Source: Methanobacteriaceae archaeon (GTDB lineage: Archaea; Methanobacteriota; Methanobacteria; Methanobacteriales; Methanobacteriaceae). From it: a DNA stretch of 64,000 bases. Location of the stretch: NCBI GenBank assembly GCA_013403005.1, contig JACBOA010000005.1, positions 44,692 through 108,691 on the forward strand, read 5' to 3'. The notes under the pieces were generated by a model. The model worked only from the letters and a program-made list of their open reading frames with translations. It was not told the origin of the DNA and did not search any database. Each line of letters starts with the position of its first letter. The first letter of the stretch is position 1. This document shows, in pieces, positions 39,190-48,552 of the stretch. The position numbers were made by a program, and so were the translations under genes.

Positions 39190-41748
39190 CTATGAAATAT
39201 ACTTCCTTTCTCTATGTGAATTCACCCATTTCAGCCCCTCGAACCAGAATATACTCACAGAACCGGCTAGCAGGCACAGTAATATTTCCTGCAGGTTCAA
39301 GGGACTGAACTGAAAGAGCTGCTGCAGGGGTGGGAAGTAGAGTACCATTCCCAGGAACAACAAAGCACCCCCTAAAACCCACCACAGGGCAGTGTTAGGT
39401 GAATTGATGGTTTCTAGGATGGTGAGGGACCAGGAACGATTGGTCATGATCAAAGCTAGATTGGCGAAGATGAGGGTGGTGAAGCTTAGGGTGCGGGCTA
39501 GCTCTTCTCCTTGACTATTGAGAGTGAATATGTAAATTCCCATTACTATAAAAAGAACCACAACACCCTGCAAAATACTCATCCCAATGGTTCCCCTGTT
39601 GAATAATGCTTCCTTTGAACTCCGTGGAGGCTTTTTCATCACATTCTTTTCAGCAGGCTCTGCTTCAAAGACAATGGAACACGCAGGGTCAATTATAAGT
39701 TCCAGAAACACGATCTGCACAGGGAAAAGGACCAGGGGTAACTGGAATAACACGGGGAAAAATGACATTCCTATAATGGGAACATGCACTGCGAAGATGT
39801 AGGCGGTGGCCTTTTTAAGGTTATCATAGATGCGGCGGCCCATCTTCACCGCGGATACAATGGATGAGAAATCATCCTCCAGTAAAACCAGGGATGAAGC
39901 TTCTCTGGCCACATCAGTACCTCTCCCACCCATACTTATTCCTATCTGGGCTGATTTAAGGGCAGGAGCATCATTAACACCATCCCCAGTCATGGCTACA
40001 GTTTCTCCATTGGATTTGAAGGCTTCCACCAGGCGCAGTTTCATCTCTGGAACCATACGGGCGAAGATATTCACATCTTTAACCCTTTCTCGGAGAGTCT
40101 CATCATCCATTTCTTCCAGTTCGGGACCTGTTATAACTTTATCTGGTTCTTTAAGCCCTATTTTCTCTGCTATGTTACGAGCAGTACCTGGGTAGTCGCC
40201 TGTGATCATCACCACCCTGATTCCTGCCTGGTAACACTCCTCCACTGCCTGTGGAACCTCTTCACGCACAGGATCCTGGAATCCTACCAGTCCCAAAAAT
40301 TCGAAGTTAAAATCATGCTGCTTACCTGGCAGATCAACTTTTTTAAAGTGAGCCCGGGCCACTCCTATTATCCTCAAACCTTCGCTGGCCATTAATGATA
40401 TGTTTTCTGATAACTGGGCAAGCTCAGCAGGTTTTAAATGGCAAAGATCCGCTACCGCCTCAGGAGCTCCCTTGGCAGCGATTATGTAATCCTCACCATC
40501 CGGGGATTGCCAAACATGGGACATGGCCAGTAATTCCTGGGATAAGGGGTACTCCTGCACCAGTTGCCAGTCTTCATGTAAATGTTCAGTTTCCCTGAGG
40601 GTGTAATCTCCCAATTCCTTAATGGATTTCTCCATGGGGTCAAAAGGATCTCTTTGACTGGCCAGGATACTGAATTCAATGAGTTCATGGAATTTCTCAG
40701 GTAATTGATCCGTTCTTTCAGGATTTATGCTGAGAAAATCATCTCCGGCAAAGATTTTACCCACTCTCATCTGGTTTAGGGTGAGAGTGCCAGTTTTATC
40801 TACACAGAGGACGGTGGTGGATCCCAACGCCTGGATGGCATGGGAACGCCGGGTTAGCACGTTTTTATGGGATATTCTCCAGGCTCCCAGTGCTAGGAAG
40901 ATGGTTAAAACCACAGGGAATTCCTCAGGGAGAATGGCCATGGCCAGGGTTATACCAGCTAGAAAACCGTTAAGCCAGTCCAGGCGAGTAAACCCGTAGA
41001 TAATCACCACCGCAGCGCATAAAACAGCACCCACTAGGGCCATGTTACGCACCAGGATACGGGTTTCTTTTTGGAGAGAGGTGTCTTCTGTTTCCAGGGT
41101 TTGCAGGCGTTTTCCAATTCGACCCATTTCTGTGTTCAGACCGGTGGATATTACTCGGGCTACTCCCTGTCCCTGTACTACTAGGGTTCCAGAGTACACT
41201 GAAGGTAGTCCATCACCTCCCGGAGGATGCATATCCATCACCCCTCCACACTGCACTTTACGCACTGGAACCGATTCACCGGTTAGCAGGGATTCGTTTA
41301 TAAGGAGATTGCCACAGGATAACATAACCGCATCAGCTGGGACTCGGTCACCTTCCTTGAGCATTATGATATCATCGGTGACCACTTCTCTACCTGCAAT
41401 CCTCTTCTGTTTCCCGTCACGTATAACCAGGGCCCGGGGACTGGACAGATCCCGCAGAGCTTCCAGGGTACGTTCAGTTTTGCGTTCCTGGTAGAAGGTG
41501 ATACCCATGATCACGAAAACAAAGCCCAGGAGCATCAAAGCCTCCTGCAGATCTCCTAAAATAAGGTAAATTGCACCACATGCAATTAAAAGGAGGAACA
41601 TGGGTTCACGGATCACTTCAAATATTATGGCTAGAACCGATCTTTTATCTCTTGAGGGGAGCTCGTTGTATCCCTCTTTTTCTATTTTCAGGGCAGCTTC
41701 CTCCTCAGAAAGCCCTATAATATTTTCGAGATCCATTTCTTCTGCCAA
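39190..41748 (-). CDS. P2-type cation-transporting ATPase
   Basis: This 852-residue P-type ATPase has all core motifs: LLTGES (actuator), PEEF at 274-277 in helix M4, CVDKTGTLT with phospho-acceptor D317, GAPEAV (nucleotide domain), and MTGDGVNDAPALK. About ten membrane helices are visible. The order is that of Ca2+/Mn2+ (PMR1/SERCA-like) P2 pumps, which move divalent cations out of the cytoplasm; the PEEF replaces the more common PEGL, so the ion is not certain. The start TTG 41748 has GGAAGTGG upstream, and ATG 41736 is an alternative. It is monocistronic, with no regulator or accessory gene nearby. Confidence 0.9.
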   Translation of the reverse strand: MAEEMDLENIIGLSEEEAALKIEKEGYNELPSRDKRSVLAIIFEVIREPMFLLLIACGAIYLILGDLQEALMLLGFVFVIMGITFYQERKTERTLEALRDLSSPRALVIRDGKQKRIAGREVVTDDIIMLKEGDRVPADAVMLSCGNLLINESLLTGESVPVRKVQCGGVMDMHPPGGDGLPSVYSGTLVVQGQGVARVISTGLNTEMGRIGKRLQTLETEDTSLQKETRILVRNMALVGAVLCAAVVIIYGFTRLDWLNGFLAGITLAMAILPEEFPVVLTIFLALGAWRISHKNVLTRRSHAIQALGSTTVLCVDKTGTLTLNQMRVGKIFAGDDFLSINPERTDQLPEKFHELIEFSILASQRDPFDPMEKSIKELGDYTLRETEHLHEDWQLVQEYPLSQELLAMSHVWQSPDGEDYIIAAKGAPEAVADLCHLKPAELAQLSENISLMASEGLRIIGVARAHFKKVDLPGKQHDFNFEFLGLVGFQDPVREEVPQAVEECYQAGIRVVMITGDYPGTARNIAEKIGLKEPDKVITGPELEEMDDETLRERVKDVNIFARMVPEMKLRLVEAFKSNGETVAMTGDGVNDAPALKSAQIGISMGGRGTDVAREASSLVLLEDDFSSIVSAVKMGRRIYDNLKKATAYIFAVHVPIIGMSFFPVLFQLPLVLFPVQIVFLELIIDPACSIVFEAEPAEKNVMKKPPRSSKEALFNRGTIGMSILQGVVVLFIVMGIYIFTLNSQGEELARTLSFTTLIFANLALIMTNRSWSLTILETINSPNTALWWVLGGALLFLGMVLYFPPLQQLFQFSPLNLQEILLCLLAGSVSIFWFEGLKWVNSHRERKYIS

Positions 41749-42035
41749 GTTCCCACTTCCTTTATTAGAAATTGTAATAGTAATTGTAATGAAAATAATT
41801 ATTATTGGGAGTTAAATTAGTTAATCGTAGAATTGATTAAGATATGAGAGGACCTATATTTATCTTTTTCCCTAAATAAAGTGTTAGGAGGTCCTAATCA
41901 ATAAATAAATTGTTAGGTTTATCTAATATGGGATAGAGTTGCCTAAATTTAACAGAATTGAAAAAAATGTCAGATTAAGGAGGATCTGTCTATTTTTTTG
42001 GTTAAAAAAATAGGATAAATTGGGTAAAAAAGGAA

Positions 42036-43163
42036 TTATTTTAAGGATTTCACGTAATCCAGGGACTCCAACCGGTCCATGGCTTCTTCAAGATCTTCAA
42101 AGGAAGTTGCATAGGATATTCTAAAGTGCCCTGCACCGTACTGGCCGAAAGCAGTTCCTGGAACCAGCACCACATTTTTTTTAAGGGCTTCATCCACCAG
42201 TTTTTCTGGATTATCAACTGGGGGGAAGACGTAGAATGCTCCTTCTGGTTTTCGACAGTCTATTCCCATAACTTGCAGTCTTTCTACCACCAGGTCTCTC
42301 CTTCTTTTGAACTCCTCTACCATTTCTCTCACACTATCTTGGGGTCCCTGCACAGCTCTTAGAGCGGCTTTCTGAGAAATGGAAGTGGCACAGGTGACAG
42401 TGTACTGGTGAACTTTTAAGATTTCTTCGGTTAATTCAGGGGGTGAAGCCAGGTATCCGATACGAAACCCAGTCATGGCATAGGTTTTGGAGAATCCATT
42501 AATAGTTATCACATTATCCGAAAAACGGGCCAGACTGTAATGCTTATTAGTGTAGATGATCTTTTCGTAGATCTCATCAGAAATTATTATCAAGTTGTGG
42601 TCATCAGCAATATCTGCCAAACCCTTAACATCTTCCTTTAAAAGCACACCACCTGTGGGGTTGCCTGGTGAATTAACAATGATAGCCTTGGTACTGGGGT
42701 TTACCAGTTCCAGCACTTCTTCTGGTTTCATACGGAAATCATTCTCATCTTTAAGATGTGCAGGGATTGATCTACCTCCAGATATTTTCACGCAAGCATC
42801 ATAGGCTACAAAACCAGGATCAGGGATTATAACTTCATCTCCCTCCTCAACAAGTGCATGGGCACAGGAATATAATGCGCCACTGGCCCCAGTGGTAATA
42901 ATTATGTTTTCAGGGGATGTTTTTATGTGGTTTTCACGCTGTAATTTATGGGCTAAAGCTTCACGCAGCTCAAAAATCCCCATGTTGCCAGTGTAATGGG
43001 TAAAACCCTCATTCAGGGCTTCCTTAACTGCTTCACGGATGTGGGATGGGGTGTCAAAGTCTGGTTCTCCCAGTGCCAGGTTGATGGAGTCTTCTCCCAC
43101 CAGATCGAACATTTTCCTTATTCCAGACAAATCTATTGATTGAACTCGTTTTGCTGGTTTCAT
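42036..43163 (-). CDS. Class I aminotransferase, AspC-like
   Basis: This 375-residue aminotransferase begins KPAKRVQSIDLSGIRKMFD, with LALGEPDFDTP, GASGALY, IIVNSPGNPTGGVL, and the PLP-binding NGFSKTYAMTGFRIGY. It is of the aspartate/aromatic class I type common in methanogens for aspartate and aromatic amino-acid synthesis; the precise substrate is open. It is distinct from the LysN-like one at 36766-37944. Length and motifs are normal. The ribosome site at its start is weak. It follows the P-type ATPase gene in the same direction with a gap of 287 nt, so a separate promoter is likely. Confidence 0.88.
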   Translation of the reverse strand: MKPAKRVQSIDLSGIRKMFDLVGEDSINLALGEPDFDTPSHIREAVKEALNEGFTHYTGNMGIFELREALAHKLQRENHIKTSPENIIITTGASGALYSCAHALVEEGDEVIIPDPGFVAYDACVKISGGRSIPAHLKDENDFRMKPEEVLELVNPSTKAIIVNSPGNPTGGVLLKEDVKGLADIADDHNLIIISDEIYEKIIYTNKHYSLARFSDNVITINGFSKTYAMTGFRIGYLASPPELTEEILKVHQYTVTCATSISQKAALRAVQGPQDSVREMVEEFKRRRDLVVERLQVMGIDCRKPEGAFYVFPPVDNPEKLVDEALKKNVVLVPGTAFGQYGAGHFRISYATSFEDLEEAMDRLESLDYVKSLK

Positions 43164-43342
43164 AAATATCTTATCCTATTTGTCTATATTAGTAGTTAGA
43201 TTTATTGATTAGCTGAATATTTACTATGATGAGTATGTTAAAATCTAATCGGATTGTGAGAATTTTTACAAGTATTGAATGTTTCAAGTATTTAATTATT
43301 AATTTCAATTTTAAATATCATTTAATCCTATTTGAATGTTGT

Positions 43343-44905
43343 TTAACAGCCAGCACCGCAATTATAACAACCAAAAGTTTCACACCAAGGTGTTAAATCA
43401 CCGTTTAAAGCTTTTTCGTATTCGTTTAAGAGAAATTCATCAGTTACCCCCACATCAATGAGGTGCCAGGGAAGTTCATCATTTACACTCCTCTTAGGAA
43501 TGAATTTTTTCCACCTTCCAAGGGGGACTTTTCTATAGGATGATTCTTCGATAAGATTGCCTAAATCTGCATCTCCCACTGACAAAACATATTGTATAAG
43601 GGCTGTTTTCGGGCTTTCCACTTTAAAATGTCGATTTTTAAATTGTTTTTTAAGGAAGTTTACCTTTCCCTTTATTTCATTGTAATTAAATTCCGCCCAC
43701 TGGAAGGGTGTGTGTGGTTTTGGTATGAATGGGTTGATACTTATTCGCAGGGAACTGGAGTGCGGTGCCATATCTTGCAGATCCCTAATCAGATTCAGCA
43801 TATCTTTCAGGTCTTGTTCTGTTTCTGTGGGGAGTCCGGTGAGGAAGTATAGCTTGACATTCATTTTATTTTCAAAAGCAGTTTTAATTGCACTCTTGAC
43901 ATTGTCATCAGTTAGGGCTTTGTTGACTACTTTCCTCAGCCTCCAAATTGATTCAGGGGCAATGGTAATGGTTTTAAGCCCGCTACGCTTTAATATCCCC
44001 AGGAGATTGGTGGATACAGATTCAATCCGCAGTGAAGGTGTGGTAACTTGAAAACCCCTCTCCATAAGCTCATAACACAGCCTTTCAATATGTTGGTGAT
44101 CAGATACTGCCGCACCAATAAGGGCAATTTTATTTAACCCGGTGGACTTACGGCCTTCTTCAGCAGTTTTAAGTAGGAGTCTAAGATCAACTTCTCTCCT
44201 GGGACGGTAAAGGCATCCTGCCATGCAGAAACGACAACCCCTGGCACATCCCCGGGAAACCTCCAGGAGGAAAGATTTCCCAAAGGCAGGGATCAATTCT
44301 TTATTATCTGTTTCTGGGAATACCTGTCTTAACGGGCGCCAGGCATCCTTCATATTTTCTACAGTAACCAGTTTGGCTTTATTTCCCTGCATTTTCCCCG
44401 GGACAAAAATGCCTTCCACTTCCCTGAAATGGTCTAAATTCTGGCGAGGATTATCCATTTCTTTTAAAATTTTCAGAAAATCGGGAAAAATGGGTTCAGC
44501 TTCACCCAGAAAGAATAGGTCAATGAAAGGGCTCATGGGAAGAGGGTTGGAACTGGCACAGGGCCCCCCAGCAATTACCAGGGGATCTTCTAAAGACCGG
44601 TCCATGCTCCGTACTTTCAAACCTCCCTGCCTCAGCATTTCCAGCACATGATGATAATCCTGCTCATACTGCAGTGAGAAACTAACCACATCAAAGTCTT
44701 TTAAGGGCGAACCAGTCTCCAGGCTTTTACCATAAGGATAAACCACCCTTTCACAGTAGATATTATCATAATGGTTCAGGTAATCGTAGATAATGTGAAA
44801 ACCCATCGAGGACATGGCACTGCGGTAGAGATTGGGATAACACGAGGCAAAACGCATTTCCACCTTAAGGGGATCTTTTACCACCACATTATGTTCCAGG
44901 AGCAT
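43343..44905 (-). CDS. B12-binding/radical SAM protein with C-terminal Cys cluster
   Basis: This 520-residue radical SAM enzyme has an N-terminal cobalamin-like region (FASCYPNLYRSAMSSMGFHI), the SAM-cluster motif in RGCARGCRFCMAGC (CX3CX2C), and a TIM-barrel core (PSLRIESVS, APESIWRLRKVVNKALTD). The C-terminal end, CETFGCYNCGAGC, could bind a further Fe-S cluster. Its architecture is like TIGR03960-type proteins whose substrates are unknown. It is conserved in methanogens, judging by its motif set. Start ATG 44905 lacks a clear ribosome site. A single gene, 179 nt upstream of the aminotransferase. Confidence 0.75.
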   Translation of the reverse strand: MLLEHNVVVKDPLKVEMRFASCYPNLYRSAMSSMGFHIIYDYLNHYDNIYCERVVYPYGKSLETGSPLKDFDVVSFSLQYEQDYHHVLEMLRQGGLKVRSMDRSLEDPLVIAGGPCASSNPLPMSPFIDLFFLGEAEPIFPDFLKILKEMDNPRQNLDHFREVEGIFVPGKMQGNKAKLVTVENMKDAWRPLRQVFPETDNKELIPAFGKSFLLEVSRGCARGCRFCMAGCLYRPRREVDLRLLLKTAEEGRKSTGLNKIALIGAAVSDHQHIERLCYELMERGFQVTTPSLRIESVSTNLLGILKRSGLKTITIAPESIWRLRKVVNKALTDDNVKSAIKTAFENKMNVKLYFLTGLPTETEQDLKDMLNLIRDLQDMAPHSSSLRISINPFIPKPHTPFQWAEFNYNEIKGKVNFLKKQFKNRHFKVESPKTALIQYVLSVGDADLGNLIEESSYRKVPLGRWKKFIPKRSVNDELPWHLIDVGVTDEFLLNEYEKALNGDLTPWCETFGCYNCGAGC

Positions 44906-45206
44906 AGTTATTATTATATCTTCTTTTAAATATAATCAGGATATCTAAATAACCTAAAAGATAAACCTTATCCCCATAAAAATAGACCGTAATATGTCTA
45001 AACCCGTAATATGTCTAAACTATACAACAGGTTACTATCAAATTAATCCAGATCAGTTAACTTAACTAGATGAATTCGATCTTTAAATTAATTATCCTTA
45101 CCTGAATGGTCCTTAATTAATATTAAAGCATCCAATATTTCCATGTTTTATAAAAGAATCTATTCAATATTTTTAAATATCTAATGCATTATTCAGGATT
45201 AATTAT
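44906..45206. other. Intergenic with short tandem repeat
   Basis: About 300 AT-rich bases separate the divergent radical SAM and coaD genes. CCGTAATATGTCTAAA occurs twice in tandem at 44987-45002 and 45004-45019 (17-bp period). It could be a binding site or simple slippage. The coaD promoter is expected near 45150-45185. Confidence 0.45.
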
Positions 45207-45674
45207 ATGAAAAGCAAACAATATGAGAAAGTGGCAGTGGGGGGCACCTTCGACAAATTCCATGAAGGTCACCGATTACTAATTGAAAAGGCATTTGAAA
45301 TAGGAGATCAGGTGTTGATTGGAGTCACTTCCGATGAATTCGGAGGTTTGAAGGGAGAAATCGAACCATGCAACATACGCATGTCCAACTTAAATGCCCA
45401 TCTTAAAAATCGATCAAACTACCTCTTATCCCGTCTTGAAGAACCCTACGGTCCCACAGTAGATGATGAATCCATAGATGCCATAGTGGTAAGTCCAGAA
45501 ACTGAACCTACTGCGCTTAAAATCAACCAGATACGGAAGGAGAAGGGAATGAAACCATTGGATATAGTAACCATTGGCATGGTTTTAGCCCAGGATGGAA
45601 AACCAATATCATCTACCAGAATAAGGAAAGGAGAAATTGATCCCCTTGGCAAGATAATCAAAACTAATGCTTGA
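45207..45674 (+). CDS. coaD: Phosphopantetheine adenylyltransferase (archaeal)
   Basis: This 155-residue nucleotidyltransferase matches the archaeal PPAT, which transfers AMP to 4'-phosphopantetheine in coenzyme A synthesis. It starts VAVGGTFDKFHEGHRLLIEKA, where HEGH is the HxGH adenylyl-transfer motif, and ends with ISSTRIRKGEI, the second conserved ATP-binding element. The archaeal type is distinct from bacterial CoaD by its sequence, and the assignment is by motif. The start ATG 45207 has only weak ribosome-site similarity. It is monocistronic, and the next gene begins 230 nt later. Confidence 0.92.
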   Translation: MKSKQYEKVAVGGTFDKFHEGHRLLIEKAFEIGDQVLIGVTSDEFGGLKGEIEPCNIRMSNLNAHLKNRSNYLLSRLEEPYGPTVDDESIDAIVVSPETEPTALKINQIRKEKGMKPLDIVTIGMVLAQDGKPISSTRIRKGEIDPLGKIIKTNA

Positions 45675-45903
45675 TTGGTTAAAAATTACTACCTTATATA
45701 AATTAAATTCATTTAATTAGGTAGTGAAGAATGAGAGATCGGCAGGTATAGGCTGCTACCCGAATAATTTATGATTTGTTACTGGAACATAAATAATTAT
45801 CAGAAATAAATTTTTCAAATAGTTTTAGAATAATTTTAAGAACCAGGAAGCTACTTAAAATTGATATTGAATAATATGGAAAAGCACTCTTTTTATAGGG
45901 GGG

Positions 45904-47631
45904 ATGGTGTTTTTTTTGATTAAAATCAACTCTCGAATCTCTAAAACTAATCAAAAAAGCATTCTATACCTCTTATTATTCGCCTTGCTGGTGATTTACA
46001 TTACCTACTCCTGTATTCTTATTAGTTTAAATATGGGGCCAATATGGGATACCTATGATTTACTGGCGGATGCAGCATTATTTTCTGGAAAAAGCATAGG
46101 TTATTACGACCTCATAAGACCCCCAGTACTGCCAATTCTAACTTCATTATACTTCCTAGTGAATGACCTGGCAATATGGCCCATCATGCTAATAGATGGT
46201 GTGATTTTTATTTCAGGCTCCATTGGCCTATATCTGTTATTCAGATTACGCTTTAATGATTTAAACAGTTTCATAGGTGCTTTATTATTTGTTTCATTTC
46301 CCATCACCCTCACATTCATTGCCAGAGGTCTTACAGACTTACCCAGCATATCTATTGCCATATGGGGGGGTTTATTCACGGTAATGGCGGTAAAAAAGGA
46401 TAGTAAATTCTTTTATTTAGCATTCTCTATTTTAACAATTGCCTTTTTCACCCGGTTTTCCACAGCTTTAATGATATTCCCAATAATCCTGTACATTTTA
46501 ATCAATAAAGATGAGATCAAACCCAAGAAAGATATTCTAACTGGATTTTTAATATCTCTTCTAATTATTTCCTCCTTTGCAATATTTCTCTACCTGAACT
46601 TTGCAAACCCCTTCCACGTATTTCTTGATTTTTTCCATAGCAGTTCTTCCTCGCTTGCAAATAATGCCGCTTCTTCCATGGTTTTCTGTTACAACACTGA
46701 CTTTTTCTATTACGCAAAGATTATCCCACAATGGACCTGGCCAGAAGGATTATTTGTATTAATATTCATTATATTGGGGATAATTTCATTTTCATATGGA
46801 AAAATTAAAAATAGAAAGATAATTAAAGAATCTAAGAATGATATAACATATAAAGAAGCTGTATTAACTGCAAAACACGGCAAAATGAAACTTTTTCTCT
46901 CTATATTATGGTTTGCACTGTTTGTTTTGACACTGCAATGCGTTCATTACATGATAAGTGAATTACTATTTCTATGTTTTTTATTCTGCCTTTATGAATT
47001 ACTTAAAAACTTCAAATTCAAAAATTTAGACTTTGATTTCTTATTTTTTTCCTGGTTCATGGCTTTTTTCATATTCCACAGTGTTTATGTGATAAAAGAC
47101 TTCAGGTACCTCCTGTCAATGACCCCACCAATTGCCTACTTCCTTATGCGAGGATTTACCTTATCAACTTCTCAATTCAAATCCAGTATTAAAAAAAGGA
47201 ACACGAAACAAATATCTGGCCTGATACTCATAATATTAACATTGGTTTCTATCTTTGCATATTTACCCACCATCCCTGAGGAGAACGTTTATTTAAAGGA
47301 AATGAATGAAAATTCCCTAGAACTTAGCGCCTGGCTGGTGAATTATGACCCTGAATATAAAGCAAAGGTCATATATTCTGATTACTGGCCCTACACTGCC
47401 TGGGATTTAAAGCGAAATATCAGTAAAATGCCCAGTTTCAGAAACAACCAGGTACTCTACACCGGAGCTCAAGATTACCATTTTACCATAGAGGATATGA
47501 TAGCATACAACAGCGAATTGGATGCTCATCAAGCGGATTATTACTTCTCACGCCGGGAAGGCTTGAATTTAACCAATTATAAGCTGATCAAACAGTCAGG
47601 AGACTTTAAATTGTATGAAAGAATTAAATAA
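45904..47631 (+). CDS. GT-C membrane glycosyltransferase 1 (GT39-like)
   Basis: This 575-residue protein has about ten or more membrane helices and begins, after a short cytoplasmic tail, with a conserved loop GPIWDTYDLLADAALF-G...GYYDLIRPPVLP, in which WDTYD supplies acidic residues like the catalytic Asp of GT-C enzymes. The end is a soluble domain (SAWLVNYDPEYKAKVIYSDYWPY). Its likely role is to attach a sugar from a polyprenyl-phosphate donor to a lipid or protein on the outer face. It is one of three paralogues with 48553-50199 and 50218-51879. ATG 45904 sits in a GGGGGATGGTG purine run; TTG 45916, 6 nt after that run, is a possible start. Confidence 0.72.
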   Translation: MVFFLIKINSRISKTNQKSILYLLLFALLVIYITYSCILISLNMGPIWDTYDLLADAALFSGKSIGYYDLIRPPVLPILTSLYFLVNDLAIWPIMLIDGVIFISGSIGLYLLFRLRFNDLNSFIGALLFVSFPITLTFIARGLTDLPSISIAIWGGLFTVMAVKKDSKFFYLAFSILTIAFFTRFSTALMIFPIILYILINKDEIKPKKDILTGFLISLLIISSFAIFLYLNFANPFHVFLDFFHSSSSSLANNAASSMVFCYNTDFFYYAKIIPQWTWPEGLFVLIFIILGIISFSYGKIKNRKIIKESKNDITYKEAVLTAKHGKMKLFLSILWFALFVLTLQCVHYMISELLFLCFLFCLYELLKNFKFKNLDFDFLFFSWFMAFFIFHSVYVIKDFRYLLSMTPPIAYFLMRGFTLSTSQFKSSIKKRNTKQISGLILIILTLVSIFAYLPTIPEENVYLKEMNENSLELSAWLVNYDPEYKAKVIYSDYWPYTAWDLKRNISKMPSFRNNQVLYTGAQDYHFTIEDMIAYNSELDAHQADYYFSRREGLNLTNYKLIKQSGDFKLYERIK

Positions 47632-47765
47632 TTAAAATGTGTTATTAACATACCTTTCCAGTTCTATCATCCAATCAAGGTTTTTATATAGATTCAATGT
47701 TAAGTAATGATTAGAGGAGTATTTATTTAGTTTTAAGGATTTATGAGATAAAAAGGAGTAAATAT

Positions 47766-48290
47766 ATGAAGGTTATAGTTGGTTCCAAAAATCCGGTGAA
47801 GTTGAAGGCTACCCGGAATGTGCTGGAAAATATTTATTCACAGCTTTCAGTGGAAGCTAAGGATGTTGATTCTGGTGTTCCGGACCAGCCCATAGGATTG
47901 GAAATAACTGTTCAGGGGGCTATTAACCGTGCTAAGAATGCATACTCCAGGGAAGTTGACCTTTCAGTGGGAATTGAGTCCGGTTTACTGGAAGTACCCC
48001 ACAGCATAACTGGTTACCTGGATCTGCAGTGGTGTGCCATCTATGACGGGGATAAATCAACACTGGGAGTTAGTGCTGGTTTTGAATACCCTCCCCTGGT
48101 GGTTGAAGAGGTACTCTCTGGTAAAGAAGTGGGTGAAGTTATGGATCAGGTGACTGGTGTAGACCGGTTGGGGCAAAAGAAAGGAGCTGTGAGCCACCTC
48201 ACCAGGGGACTTCTGGATCGAACAGGCAACACTGAGCAGTGTGTGTTGATGGCTATGATTCCCAGGATGAATGAGGGGGTTTATTTCTAA
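47766..48290 (+). CDS. DUF84 inosine/xanthosine triphosphatase
   Basis: This 174-residue protein matches the YjjX/DUF84 family of ITP/XTP pyrophosphatases, which clean the nucleotide pool of deaminated purines. It begins KVIVGSKNPVKLKATRNVL, with VDSGVPDQPIG, AINRAKNAY, VGIESGLLE, and KKGAVSHLTRGLLDR, all typical of the family. AAGGAGTAA lies 5 nt before ATG 47766, an excellent ribosome site. It sits between two paralogous membrane glycosyltransferase genes with which it has no known functional link, so either it was inserted here or a rearrangement joined them. Confidence 0.88.
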   Translation: MKVIVGSKNPVKLKATRNVLENIYSQLSVEAKDVDSGVPDQPIGLEITVQGAINRAKNAYSREVDLSVGIESGLLEVPHSITGYLDLQWCAIYDGDKSTLGVSAGFEYPPLVVEEVLSGKEVGEVMDQVTGVDRLGQKKGAVSHLTRGLLDRTGNTEQCVLMAMIPRMNEGVYF

Positions 48291-48552
48291 CAAATAACAA
48301 ATTTTTCCTTTCGATTTACATAAAATCTTCTTAAGGCTCTTCAATAATTAAATAATCAAAAAATGGACGAAAAAACTTCAAATCACAAAACTAAAAAAAT
48401 TCAGTGTAATAATTAGGTCGTAATAATTAAATTCAGACAACTCACTAATTTTTTAAAAGAAAGTAATTCAAATTTATGTGGTATAAATTTCATAATTTAA
48501 ATTAATTAATATATAAACTCGTAAAACAGGATTATTAGAAATAAATCTGATA

